DNA of 64,000 bases from Mannheimia haemolytica (GTDB lineage Bacteria > Pseudomonadota > Gammaproteobacteria > Enterobacterales > Pasteurellaceae). A model generated the notes under the pieces. That model was not told the origin of the DNA, did not search any database, and was given only the letters and a program-made list of their open reading frames with translations. How positions within the stretch are numbered: the stretch's first letter is position 1; every line of letters begins with the position of its first letter. The stretch covers positions 1 through 64,000 of the forward strand of contig NZ_SMAC01000001.1 in assembly GCF_004342115.1 (NCBI RefSeq), in the 5' to 3' direction. The position numbers were made by a program, and so were the translations under genes. Shown one piece after another: positions 28,681-36,521 of this stretch.

Positions 28681-28781
28681 TTGAGGTTTATTATTGAAAT
28701 AAGACTTAAGTTTCCTTCGCAGTTTGAAGTAACATTGGCAATATTCGCCGTCAATTCCCATCTTAAAAAGAGGATTTTGTA

Positions 28782-29720
28782 ATGAAAAAGCGTATTAAAT
28801 TTGTATTGAGTGCTTTAACGTTAGGCTTAGCAATGAACAGCTTTGCGAAAGATGAGCTTGTGGTATTTAGCTTACCGAACCTATCCAGCCCGTTTGAAGT
28901 TCAACTACAAAAAGTAGCGGTAGAAACCAGTAAAAAGTTGGAGATCAAATTGCAAGTATTAGACGGGCAAAGTTCTTCTACTAAGCAGGCTTCTGACTTA
29001 GAAAATGCAATTACCCGTGGTGCTAAAGGCATTATCATTTCCCCGAATGATGTGAATGCGATTTCAGGTGCAGTGGAAGAAATTATCAAAGAAAAAATTC
29101 CTGCTGCGACATTAGACCGAAAAGTTGAAAGCAGTAAGCCGGTTCCACACTTTGGGGCAAATAACTACACAGGCGGTCAAGAAGTCGCAAAAGCAGTGAA
29201 AGCCAAATACCCGAATGGGGCAAAAATTATTCTTTTAACCGGCCAGCCGGGTTCAACCTCTAACATTGAACGTACCAAAGGTATTCGTGATGAATTAGCT
29301 GCCGGTGGTGACAAATATAAAATCGTGGTTGATCAAACCGGTAACTGGCTCCGTTCTGAGGGATTACGCATTATTGAAAGTGTGTTACCAACCTTAAAAG
29401 AGAAACCAGAAGTGATTATTTCAGCGAATGACGATATGGCACTTGGTGCGATTGAAGCATTGCGTAGCCAAGGTTTGAAAGCCGGCGATATTTTAGTAAC
29501 CGGCTTTGACTCAACCCCTGAGGCTCTTGCACGTGTGAAAGATGGCTGGTTGTATCTCACCGCTGACCAACGCCCAAGTTTTGCGGTAAGCACCGCATTA
29601 GAGCAAGTGGTTGGCAATATCCGTGAGAGCAAAGAAGTGAGCGGTGCGGACTATCCGCCAAAAATTATCCTGAAAGATAATCTGCAAGAAGCAGAACGTT
29701 TTGCAGAAATCAGCGAATAA
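28782..29720 (+). CDS. Sugar/inositol-binding periplasmic protein
   Basis: A 312-aa type 1 periplasmic binding protein of the RbsB/inositol-binding group with a signal peptide (cleavage after SFA, about residue 22). Ligand-fold segments include ITRGAKGIIISPNDVNAISG, ILLTGQPGSTSNIERTKGIRDEL and VIISANDDMALGAIEALRS. The ATPase and permease genes follow, and an IolR-type operator precedes it. I therefore infer myo-inositol, or a close cyclitol, as the ligand. A terminator-like hairpin after it would keep its expression above that of the membrane components. Confidence 0.85.
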   Translation: MKKRIKFVLSALTLGLAMNSFAKDELVVFSLPNLSSPFEVQLQKVAVETSKKLEIKLQVLDGQSSSTKQASDLENAITRGAKGIIISPNDVNAISGAVEEIIKEKIPAATLDRKVESSKPVPHFGANNYTGGQEVAKAVKAKYPNGAKIILLTGQPGSTSNIERTKGIRDELAAGGDKYKIVVDQTGNWLRSEGLRIIESVLPTLKEKPEVIISANDDMALGAIEALRSQGLKAGDILVTGFDSTPEALARVKDGWLYLTADQRPSFAVSTALEQVVGNIRESKEVSGADYPPKIILKDNLQEAERFAEISE

Positions 29721-29727
29721 TTTATCT

Positions 29728-29760
29728 GCCTTCCGGCTGAGGCCGGAGGGCGTTTTTTTA
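29728..29760 (+). terminator. Attenuating terminator inside ABC importer operon
   Basis: GCCTTCCGGC (28-37 past 29700) and GCCGGAGGGC (29742-29751) form a 10-bp stem with TGAG loop, then GTTTTTTTA, only 10 nt before the ATPase start. It probably lets part of the transcripts read through. Confidence 0.8.
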
Positions 29761-29770
29761 CGGAGGTTGT

Positions 29771-31315
29771 ATGTCTACTCCCTTACTTGAAGTGAAAGAT
29801 CTGACAAAAAGTTTCTCTGGTGTTATGGCACTCAATGGCGTGAAACTGACTGTGGGAAAAGGCGAAGTTCACGCATTGTTGGGTGAAAACGGTGCAGGAA
29901 AATCGACCTTATTAAAAGCACTTTCAGGCGCTCAGCCACAAACAAGTGGCGAAATTATCTTTAACGGTGAAACCTTAAGTTTGAGCGATTCCCCGTTTGA
30001 TCGCCAACTCAAAGGCATCGTAACGATTTATCAAGAATTTAACTTGTTACCGAATATGACGGTTGCTGAAAATTTCTTTTTGGGCAGAGAGCCGGTGAAA
30101 GGTTTATTCGTCAATGAAAAAGCGGTGAATGAGGAAGCACAATTAGTGCTGGATAATCTCGGCTTAAATATCAAACCTGACACCCAAGTTTCCCGTTTAA
30201 GTGTGGCACAACAGCAGATGGTCGAGATTGCCCGTGCAATGACCTTAAACGCTAAGTTGATTATTATGGACGAACCGTCCGCTGCCTTAAGTGATAAAGA
30301 AGTGGAAACACTACACCAAATCGTGCGTGATTTAAAAAGCCGTGGCATTAGCGTGATTTATGTGACCCACCGCTTAAACGAAGTGTTTGCCCTATGCGAC
30401 CGTTTCACCGTTTTCCAAGACGGGCGCTATTCTGGTGAGGGTGAAGTCAAAAATGTGAATGTCGATCAAATTATTAAAATGATGGTAGGACGTGAAGTTG
30501 CCTTTACTCGCCGTCCACCAGAAGAGACTCACCATACCCACCGACCAATACGTTTAGCTGTGAAAAATCTGCATCGGGAAAAACCGGCATTCGATCCACA
30601 CGGCATTGCTCTCCACGGTGTCTCTTTTAACATTCACGAGGGTGAAGTATTAGGGATCGCCGGCTTAGTTGGCGCAGGGCGAACTGAAATTGCCCGTTGC
30701 TTGTTTGGGGTAGAAAATTATACGGCTGATGAAATCAGCCTAGACGGTAAGCCTTATGCTGCCACCTCGCCGTTAGATGCTTTGGAAAAAGGGGTTGCCC
30801 TTGTGCCGGAAGATCGCAAAAAAGAGGGCTTAGTTCTCGGTTTACCGATTAAAACCAATATGACCCTGCCGATTTTAAGCAAATTATTGAAGGGTAACTT
30901 GTTTGTCGATAATCAAAAAGAAGATGATTTAATCGAAACCTACCGCCAAGCGTTACGCATCAAAATGGCAAGTAGCGAACTTGAAGCCCGCAAATTATCG
31001 GGTGGTAATCAGCAAAAAGTGATTTTAGCCCGTTGTATGGCACTCAACCCGAAAGTACTAATTGTTGATGAGCCGACACGAGGTATTGATGTTGGGGCAA
31101 AATCTGAGGTTCACCAAGTGCTGTTTGATATGGCAAAACAAGGTGTTGCGGTATTAGTGATTTCCTCCGATTTACCGGAAATTATGGCGATTTCCGACCG
31201 CATTATCACTCTTTCCGAAGGTCGGGTAACTGGCGAAATTCACGGCGATGATGCCACCGAAGAAAAATTAATGTCAATGATGGCTGTTGGCGTTCAGCGT
31301 AAAGCGGCAGCATAA
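29771..31315 (+). CDS. Sugar ABC transporter ATPase (RbsA-like, two domains)
   Basis: A 514-aa protein with two fused nucleotide-binding domains. The first has Walker A GENGAGKST (about residues 38-46), LSVAQQQMVEIARA and LIIMDEPSAALS. The second has the degenerate Walker A GLVGAGRTE typical of RbsA-type ATPases, followed by LSGGNQQKV and LIVDEPTRGIDVGAKSEV. It powers the importer formed with the permease 11 nt downstream. The substrate is inferred to be inositol from context. Confidence 0.88.
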   Translation: MSTPLLEVKDLTKSFSGVMALNGVKLTVGKGEVHALLGENGAGKSTLLKALSGAQPQTSGEIIFNGETLSLSDSPFDRQLKGIVTIYQEFNLLPNMTVAENFFLGREPVKGLFVNEKAVNEEAQLVLDNLGLNIKPDTQVSRLSVAQQQMVEIARAMTLNAKLIIMDEPSAALSDKEVETLHQIVRDLKSRGISVIYVTHRLNEVFALCDRFTVFQDGRYSGEGEVKNVNVDQIIKMMVGREVAFTRRPPEETHHTHRPIRLAVKNLHREKPAFDPHGIALHGVSFNIHEGEVLGIAGLVGAGRTEIARCLFGVENYTADEISLDGKPYAATSPLDALEKGVALVPEDRKKEGLVLGLPIKTNMTLPILSKLLKGNLFVDNQKEDDLIETYRQALRIKMASSELEARKLSGGNQQKVILARCMALNPKVLIVDEPTRGIDVGAKSEVHQVLFDMAKQGVAVLVISSDLPEIMAISDRIITLSEGRVTGEIHGDDATEEKLMSMMAVGVQRKAAA

Positions 31316-31326
31316 GAGAGGTTTGT

Positions 31327-32355
31327 ATGACAACGCAATTTCTAAAAAATATGGGTATGGTCGATGACAAAGGAAAAATCGATTTTATCGCCTTCTTTGA
31401 ACGTTTCGGCGTACTGATTTTCTTGATCTTACTGATTATTTTCTTCACTTCACAAAACGGGGCATTTTTATCGCAACGCAACATCTATAACGTTTTAACC
31501 GAAGTGTCGATTTTCGGCATTATGGCGGTAGGAATGACTTTCGTCATCTTAACTGCAGGGATCGATCTCTCTGTCGGCTCAATCCTTGCTGTTACCGCAA
31601 TGTTCGCGGCCTATATTATCAAAGGCGATAATACGGTAACGCTAGAAGCCGGTGCTTGGGGCGGAATGAGCTGGCTGATAGGTTTGAGTATCTGTTTAGG
31701 TTTAGGCACTTTCATTGGTTGGTTACACGGCTTAGGCGTCACTAAACTCAAACTGCCACCGTTTATTATCACGCTTGGCGGTATGACAATTTGGCGTGGT
31801 TTAACACTTGTGTTAAATAACGGCTCGCCAATTGCCGGATTTGACGAAGGTTACCGCTGGTGGGGACGTGGCGATATTTTAGGCGTACCGGTGCCGGTAG
31901 TGATTTTTGCCGTAGTCGCCATTATCGGTTACTTCGCATTGCATAAAACCCGCTGGGGACGCTATGTGTACTCGGTAGGTGGCAATCCGGAAGCAGCCCG
32001 TTTAGCCGGTGTGAATATCAACCGTACCTTAGTCAGTGTTTATGTGGTGATCGGAGCATTGGCAGGACTTGCCGGTTTCATTCTCTCCGCCCGTTTAGGC
32101 AGTGCCGAATCCGTTGCCGGCGTTTCTTTTGAGCTACGTGTAATTGCCTCAGTGGTTATCGGCGGAACTTCCCTAATGGGGGGATACGGACGAGTCACAG
32201 GCACCATCATCGGCTCCATTATTATGGGTGTATTGATTAACGGTTTAGTACTAATGGACGTTTCCGCTTACTACCAACAAATCATTATGGGCTTAATCAT
32301 CATCCTTGCCGTTGCCTTCGACACCTATGCGAAGAGCAGACGAGGAGCATTATAG
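31327..32355 (+). CDS. Sugar ABC transporter permease (RbsC-like)
   Basis: A 342-aa inner-membrane permease of the ribose/inositol class with eight to ten hydrophobic spans. Family motifs are GIDLSVGSILAVTAM, LPPFIITLGGMTIWRGL, YSVGGNPEAARLAGVNINR and ASVVIGGTSLMGGYG. It is co-transcribed with the ATPase. The operon ends at a USS-derived hairpin (32367-32412). Confidence 0.9.
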   Translation: MTTQFLKNMGMVDDKGKIDFIAFFERFGVLIFLILLIIFFTSQNGAFLSQRNIYNVLTEVSIFGIMAVGMTFVILTAGIDLSVGSILAVTAMFAAYIIKGDNTVTLEAGAWGGMSWLIGLSICLGLGTFIGWLHGLGVTKLKLPPFIITLGGMTIWRGLTLVLNNGSPIAGFDEGYRWWGRGDILGVPVPVVIFAVVAIIGYFALHKTRWGRYVYSVGGNPEAARLAGVNINRTLVSVYVVIGALAGLAGFILSARLGSAESVAGVSFELRVIASVVIGGTSLMGGYGRVTGTIIGSIIMGVLINGLVLMDVSAYYQQIIMGLIIILAVAFDTYAKSRRGAL

Positions 32356-32364
32356 ATAGCTAAC

Positions 32365-32373
32365 ACAAGCGGT
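32365..32373 (+). repeat. DNA uptake signal sequence (Apl type)
   Basis: ACAAGCGGT followed by C, 10 nt after the permease stop, forming the left arm of the terminator there. Confidence 0.87.
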
Positions 32374-32412
32374 CTGATTTTGTAAAAATTTTGCAAAACC
32401 AGACCGCTTTCT
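32367..32412 (+). terminator. USS-derived terminator after ABC permease
   Basis: AAGCGGTCTG (32367-32376) and CAGACCGCTT (32400-32409) form a 10-bp stem around a 23-nt loop, followed by TCTTATA. Confidence 0.6.
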
Positions 32413-32416
32413 TATA

Positions 32417-32470
32417 GGGTGCGTTTGCCAATGCACTGAAAATTCTAATGGTGCGTTAGCAAACGCACCC
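32417..32470. repeat. REP-like dispersed palindrome
   Basis: GGGTGCGTTTGC (32417-32428) and GCAAACGCACCC (32459-32470) form a perfect 12-bp outer stem, with imperfect inner pairing. The element starts TAGGGTGCG and ends CGCACCCTA, the layout of widespread bacterial dispersed hairpins. Related GTAGGG-type elements are at 48311 and 51100. Confidence 0.6.
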
Positions 32471-32485
32471 TACTGGGATAGTATT

Positions 32486-33619
32486 ATGAAAACCATCAAA
32501 ATCGGCTTAGTTGGCACCGGCTATATCGGTCGCTGCCACGCCATTGCCTACGCTCAAGCCCCAACCCTGTTTCCACTTAAAGGCAAAATCCAACTGGAAT
32601 ACCTTGCCGAAATCAACCAAGCATTAGCCGATCAAAAAGCCCGAGAATTTGGCTTTCAGCGTGCTACTGACGATTGGCGAAAATTGGTTACCGATCCGAA
32701 TGTCGATGTGGTGGACATTTGTACACCAAATTTTCTGCACAAAGAAATTGCCTTAGAAGCGATTAAACACGGCAAACACGTCTATTCAGAAAAACCGCTT
32801 GCACTCACCGCCCAAGATGCCAAAGAAATGGTGATTGCCGCTCAACAAGCGGGAGTTAAAACCTTGGTCGGTTTCAACTATATCAAAAATCCAACCACCC
32901 AACTGGCTCGCCAAATTATTCAAAACGGCGAAATTGGTGAGGTGGTGCATTTCTACGGCACGCATAACGAAGATTATCTCGCCAACCCTAATACCCCGAT
33001 TGATTGGCACTGCTACAAAGCCAAAGCCGGGCTTGGTACGTTGGGAGATTTAGCCGCACATATTGTCAGTATCGCACACTATTTGGTTGGTTCAGACATT
33101 GAGCGTGTTATCGGCGATATGCAAACAGTGATTGAAGAACGCCCTAGTCCGCACAATCCAGCAGAAAAAATCAAAGTAGAAAACGAAGATCAGGCAAGTA
33201 GTCTCATACGATTTGCTAATGGGGTAATGGGCACGCTCGAAAGCTCCCGCATTTCCTGCGGGCGTAAAATGGGGCTGACCTATGTCGTTACAGGTACTAA
33301 AGGCACGCTCAGCTATACCCAAGAACGAATGGCAGAACTCAAACTCTATTTGCACGATGACGATAAATCCCGCCAAGGATTCAAAACCATTTTAGTCGGC
33401 CCGGAACATCCCGACTACGCTGCTTTTTGTGTGAGTGCCGGTCACGGCATCGGTTTTAACGACCAAAAAGCGGTGGAAATCCGTGACCTCATCAACGGCA
33501 TCGCCGCTGATGACCCGATGTATCCCGATTTTGAAGAAGGCTATAAAATCTCCAGAGTATTGGAAGCGATAGCAAAATCGGCGGAGGAGAAAAGGTGGGT
33601 GGAGGTGAGTGAGATTTAA
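32486..33619 (+). CDS. Gfo/Idh/MocA-family oxidoreductase
   Basis: A 377-aa NAD(P)-dependent dehydrogenase with Rossmann motif GLVGTGYIGRCHA at the N-terminus and the family EKPL motif (YSEKPLALTAQDAK). It is distinct from the IolG at 34487 and longer. Similar second oxidoreductases occur in many iol clusters and act on scyllo-inositol, inosose or related cyclitols; the exact substrate cannot be read from sequence. No IolR-type operator lies just upstream; a REP-like palindrome fills that gap. Confidence 0.82.
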   Translation: MKTIKIGLVGTGYIGRCHAIAYAQAPTLFPLKGKIQLEYLAEINQALADQKAREFGFQRATDDWRKLVTDPNVDVVDICTPNFLHKEIALEAIKHGKHVYSEKPLALTAQDAKEMVIAAQQAGVKTLVGFNYIKNPTTQLARQIIQNGEIGEVVHFYGTHNEDYLANPNTPIDWHCYKAKAGLGTLGDLAAHIVSIAHYLVGSDIERVIGDMQTVIEERPSPHNPAEKIKVENEDQASSLIRFANGVMGTLESSRISCGRKMGLTYVVTGTKGTLSYTQERMAELKLYLHDDDKSRQGFKTILVGPEHPDYAAFCVSAGHGIGFNDQKAVEIRDLINGIAADDPMYPDFEEGYKISRVLEAIAKSAEEKRWVEVSEI

Positions 33620-33637
33620 TAATTACATTAAAATAGA

Positions 33638-33671
33638 AACGTATCTCAAATTGGTTGAGGTACGTTTTTTT
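33638..33671 (+). terminator. Terminator after oxidoreductase gene
   Basis: AACGTATCTCAA (33638-33649) and TTGAGGTACGTT (33655-33666), a 12-bp stem with one G-U pair, followed by TTTTT. Confidence 0.85.
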
Positions 33672-33688
33672 ACATTTAAGGAAAAATT

Positions 33689-34108
33689 ATGAGTTCAATT
33701 AAAGAAATTTTTAGCACAAAAAACAGCCCTATCAATGTTCTTATGCAAACAGAATGGTTTTTAGGCTTCATATTGATAGTTGTTTATTTGGATGCTTACT
33801 TCCAACTTGTTCATCAAGTGCCTATCTATATTGCGATACAGCAAAAGGAAATATATCTCACAAAAACCATTGATTATATTGCAGCAATTTTCTTTTTTTC
33901 AGTTACATTTACCGCATTATTTACAATGATGCGTTTATTACATATTTTTATTTTATCAGACCTTCTTGATAAAATAGGATGTAACACTTATGAGCTGCCT
34001 AAAATTGAAGATATACACAAATACGAAATGCTTTCAATATTAAAAATACAAGCAGCTAAGGAAAATAATGCAGAGTTGAGATACTATGTGAAAAAGAAGA
34101 AAAAATGA
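33689..34108 (+). CDS. Hypothetical membrane protein
   Basis: This 139-aa protein is not recognised. Two hydrophobic segments are clear: WFLGFILIVVYLDAYFQLV near residues 24-42 and AAIFFFSVTFTALFTMMRLL near 68-90. A charged, Lys-rich C-terminus ends in YVKKKKK. The stop overlaps the next gene's start (ATGA), and AAGGA precedes its ATG, so the pair looks translated and coupled. It is more A/T-rich than the iol genes around it, which hints at separate acquisition. Confidence 0.6.
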   Translation: MSSIKEIFSTKNSPINVLMQTEWFLGFILIVVYLDAYFQLVHQVPIYIAIQQKEIYLTKTIDYIAAIFFFSVTFTALFTMMRLLHIFILSDLLDKIGCNTYELPKIEDIHKYEMLSILKIQAAKENNAELRYYVKKKKK

Positions 34109-34365
34109 GAGTCAGAATATCAATATCTCGACGTTTTTTAGGTATTATCTTCTTTTTGATTATTCATATCTGTTTGGCAAAAGAATGGGGGAATTACCCT
34201 CTTGGGATTAGATTCACTTTTGAATATATTGGAATGCAAACAGAAAATTTTAAATATTTTATTGGTATTGTATTAACTCTTTTGATAATTCCAGCCTTCT
34301 ATTTATTTAAACAATCAATAAAAATTGAGCACGATTATATTTATTTCCCAAAAGATAATAAATAA
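34105..34365 (+). CDS. Hypothetical small membrane protein
   Basis: An 86-aa protein with two hydrophobic spans (FLGIIFFLIIHICLA and FIGIVLTLLIIPAFYLF) and a short charged tail. It overlaps the preceding gene by 4 nt, which is strong evidence of co-translation. The family is not recognised. The two proteins could form a membrane complex, for example a small immunity-like pair, but nothing in the sequence decides this. Confidence 0.55.
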   Translation: MRVRISISRRFLGIIFFLIIHICLAKEWGNYPLGIRFTFEYIGMQTENFKYFIGIVLTLLIIPAFYLFKQSIKIEHDYIYFPKDNK

Positions 34366-34417
34366 AAACTCAAACGGTCAGTTTTACAAATTTTTCTGCA
34401 AAATGCTTGCGTTTGAA

Positions 34418-34445
34418 CATCGGCTATGCCGATGGCACGAAGTGC
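34418..34445. repeat. Short three-base-loop hairpins
   Basis: CATCGGC-TAT-GCCGATG (34418-34434), immediately followed by GCAC-GAA-GTGC (34435-34445). Similar triloop hairpins occur at 56048 and in the array at 60367-60416. Confidence 0.5.
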
Positions 34446-34465
34446 GAGTGTAGCGAGTAAAACCG

Positions 34466-34474
34466 ACCGCTTGT
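34466..34474 (-). repeat. DNA uptake signal sequence (Apl type)
   Basis: ACCGCTTGT preceded by G, just downstream of the iolG stop. Confidence 0.86.
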
Positions 34475-34486
34475 ATTTATGATCAA

Positions 34487-35497
34487 TTACGCCACTTCAC
34501 TCAATTTCACTGGTCGGTTTTCTTCCAGTGATTTTTTCGCAGCTAAGGCAATAAGTACCGGTTGTAAGCCGTCATTGCCGTTTACTAACGTTGGTTTGTC
34601 GTTTACCACAGAATCTACGAAACAGCTGATTTCATCGGCGAAAGATTGCATATAACGTTCTAAGAAGAAGTATTTTGGTTTTTCCGCCACCACGCCGTTT
34701 TCACCTGAGAATACGGCAGTTGAGCCGGTATCATTAGTGATATGGATTGCCCCTTTCGAGCCGAACACTTCCGCACGTTGGTCGTAGCCGTAGGCAGCTT
34801 TGCGACTGTTGTCGATTACGCCGATTGCTCCGTTTTTCAGTTTCAACGTGATAACGGCAGTATCAATATCGCCCGCTTTGCCGATTTCAGGGTTTACTAA
34901 TACGGTGCCGACTGCAAACACTTCTTCCACTTCGCTGCCGGATAAATAACGAATCATATCGAAGTCGTGAATGGTCATATCAAAGAACATTCCGCCGGAG
35001 ACTTTCACATATTCGATTGGCGGGGCTTCCGGATCACGAGAGGTTACTCGGATAACGTGCGGTTCGCCGATGTCGCCTGCCGCCACACGGTCTTTAATCG
35101 CCTTGAAGTTGTGGTCGAAGCGGCGGTTAAAGCCCACTTGGAATTTTACACCGGCTTTTTCGACTGCACTCAATACTTCACGGATTTTAGCTGGGTCTGC
35201 ATCTACCGGTTTTTCACAGAAAACGTGTTTGCCAGCCTGTGCTGCCTCAATCGAAATCGGAGCGTGAGTGTTGGTGGAAGAGCAGACCAATACCGCATCA
35301 ATTTCCGGATCTTGCAGGATTTTTTTATAGTCATCATAAACTTCCGGAATACCCATCGATTTTGCCCAAGCGGTCAATTCTTCGGTAATTTTTACATCAG
35401 AGATTGCTTTGATTTCAGCACCTTTGACATATTTGCTAATACTTTCAGAATGCACACGTCCAATACGGCCTGCACCAATAATACCTACTTTTAACAT
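34487..35497 (-). CDS. iolG: myo-Inositol 2-dehydrogenase
   Basis: A 336-aa enzyme that oxidises myo-inositol to 2-keto-myo-inositol (scyllo-inosose) with NAD+, the first step of the pathway. Rossmann motif GIIGAGRIGRVHSE, EKPVD (Lys96), and Asp173 and His177 in FFDMTIHDFD correspond to the Lys-Asp-His catalytic set of B. subtilis IolG. The start is set at 35497 (MLKVGIIG), with AGGAG overlapping the end of iolE one nucleotide upstream of the ATG region. A longer in-frame extension is rejected because it is iolE coding sequence. Confidence 0.94.
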   Translation of the reverse strand: MLKVGIIGAGRIGRVHSESISKYVKGAEIKAISDVKITEELTAWAKSMGIPEVYDDYKKILQDPEIDAVLVCSSTNTHAPISIEAAQAGKHVFCEKPVDADPAKIREVLSAVEKAGVKFQVGFNRRFDHNFKAIKDRVAAGDIGEPHVIRVTSRDPEAPPIEYVKVSGGMFFDMTIHDFDMIRYLSGSEVEEVFAVGTVLVNPEIGKAGDIDTAVITLKLKNGAIGVIDNSRKAAYGYDQRAEVFGSKGAIHITNDTGSTAVFSGENGVVAEKPKYFFLERYMQSFADEISCFVDSVVNDKPTLVNGNDGLQPVLIALAAKKSLEENRPVKLSEVA

Positions 35498-35498
35498 A

Positions 35499-36395
35499 TT
35501 AAACTCCTGCGGTTTCACGGATATATTTTCTGCCTTTGAGGGCGTATTCAAACGGGTTGGCAAGTGCCGGATCTTGTTCGGCTTCTACAACCATCCAGCC
35601 TTTGTAGTCGTGTTTTTCTAAAATATCGAAAATCGGACGGAAATCAATGACACCATCGCCCGGTACAGTAAAGGTGCCTTTTTTCACGCCTTCTAAAAAG
35701 CTTAAATCTTTTGCTTTTACTTCCGCCACGACTTCATCACGCACATCTTTTAAGTGAACGTGGATAATACGGTCGATATATTTTTCCAGTACGCCGAGCA
35801 TCGCTTTTTGGCAGCCTTCGGAATAGTACAAATGCCCTGAATCGAACAACAGATAGACATCGTCATTCACTTCTGCCATATAGCGATCGACCTCTTCGGG
35901 TGTTTGAATACCGGTTCCCATATGGTGATGCAGGCAGACTTTCATTCCTTTTTCGGCGGCAAGTTTCGCCAATTCGTTATAGCCTTCTGCCATACGTTTC
36001 CAATCTTCATCGTTGAAAATCGGTTTTTCTTTGAACACAGATTTGGTTGTGCCTTGAATACTACGGCTCTGTTCGGAACAGCCGATCACTTTTGCCCCCA
36101 TTGCATGCAAGAAATCACGATGTTTGATGAACTCGGCAATGGTCTCTTCCCGTTTACCGTCCACAAAGAAGGTGCTGAACCACGCATTACAGATTTGAAT
36201 GCCACGCACGTCCAGTTTGTGTTTTAACACGGCAACATCACGCGGATATTTATTACCCACTTCACAGCCCGTGTAGCCGGCAAGTGCCATCTCACTCACA
36301 CACTGCTCGAAAGTGTTTTCCGCTCCCAGTTCCGGCAGGTCATCGTTCGTCCAACCGATTGGGGCAATGCCTAATTGAATGTTTTCAGCTTTCAT
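35499..36395 (-). CDS. iolE: Inosose dehydratase IolE
   Basis: A 298-aa xylose-isomerase-like TIM-barrel enzyme that dehydrates 2-keto-myo-inositol to a trihydroxycyclohexane-dione. Start [24 protein letters not shown] is diagnostic of IolE. Metal-site residues lie in CLHHHMGTG and [13 protein letters not shown], followed by HVHLKDVR and [11 protein letters not shown]. Its stop is one base from the iolG start, so the two are translationally coupled. It lies 126 nt downstream of iolD in the same direction. Confidence 0.95.
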   Translation of the reverse strand: MKAENIQLGIAPIGWTNDDLPELGAENTFEQCVSEMALAGYTGCEVGNKYPRDVAVLKHKLDVRGIQICNAWFSTFFVDGKREETIAEFIKHRDFLHAMGAKVIGCSEQSRSIQGTTKSVFKEKPIFNDEDWKRMAEGYNELAKLAAEKGMKVCLHHHMGTGIQTPEEVDRYMAEVNDDVYLLFDSGHLYYSEGCQKAMLGVLEKYIDRIIHVHLKDVRDEVVAEVKAKDLSFLEGVKKGTFTVPGDGVIDFRPIFDILEKHDYKGWMVVEAEQDPALANPFEYALKGRKYIRETAGV

Positions 36396-36434
36396 AGAGA
36401 AACCTCGTTTGATTTATAGAGATAAATTTGGATG

Positions 36435-36478
36435 CAAGCGGTTATTTTTATCAAAAATTTTGCAAATTTGACCGCTTG
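36435..36478. other. Inverted near-USS hairpin between iolD and iolE
   Basis: CAAGCGGT (36435-36442) and ACCGCTTG (36471-36478) form an 8-bp stem around an A/T-rich loop with TTTTGCAAATTT. It may reduce, but need not stop, transcription from iolD into iolE. Confidence 0.5.
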
Positions 36479-36521
36479 ATATTCTCCCCTCGTAGCTCAA
36501 AGTGGGGAGTTGTTTTTTTAA

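Larger units (their letters stand above)
28451..28781. other. Intergenic region iolA to ABC importer (331 nt)
   Basis: No gene is visible. The region holds the iolA terminator (28480-28505), an inverted pair of uptake signals (28520-28577), a CRP-like site (28594-28615) and an IolR-type operator (28665-28680). About 100 nt of untranslated leader then precedes the binding-protein gene, in which I see no further structure. Confidence 0.7.

Noticed and set aside
34967-35494. Plus-strand frames of up to 175 codons over iolG
   Set aside because: They are antisense to iolG. The amino-acid composition is unlike a folded protein family I know, and no promoter or ribosome site is visible.
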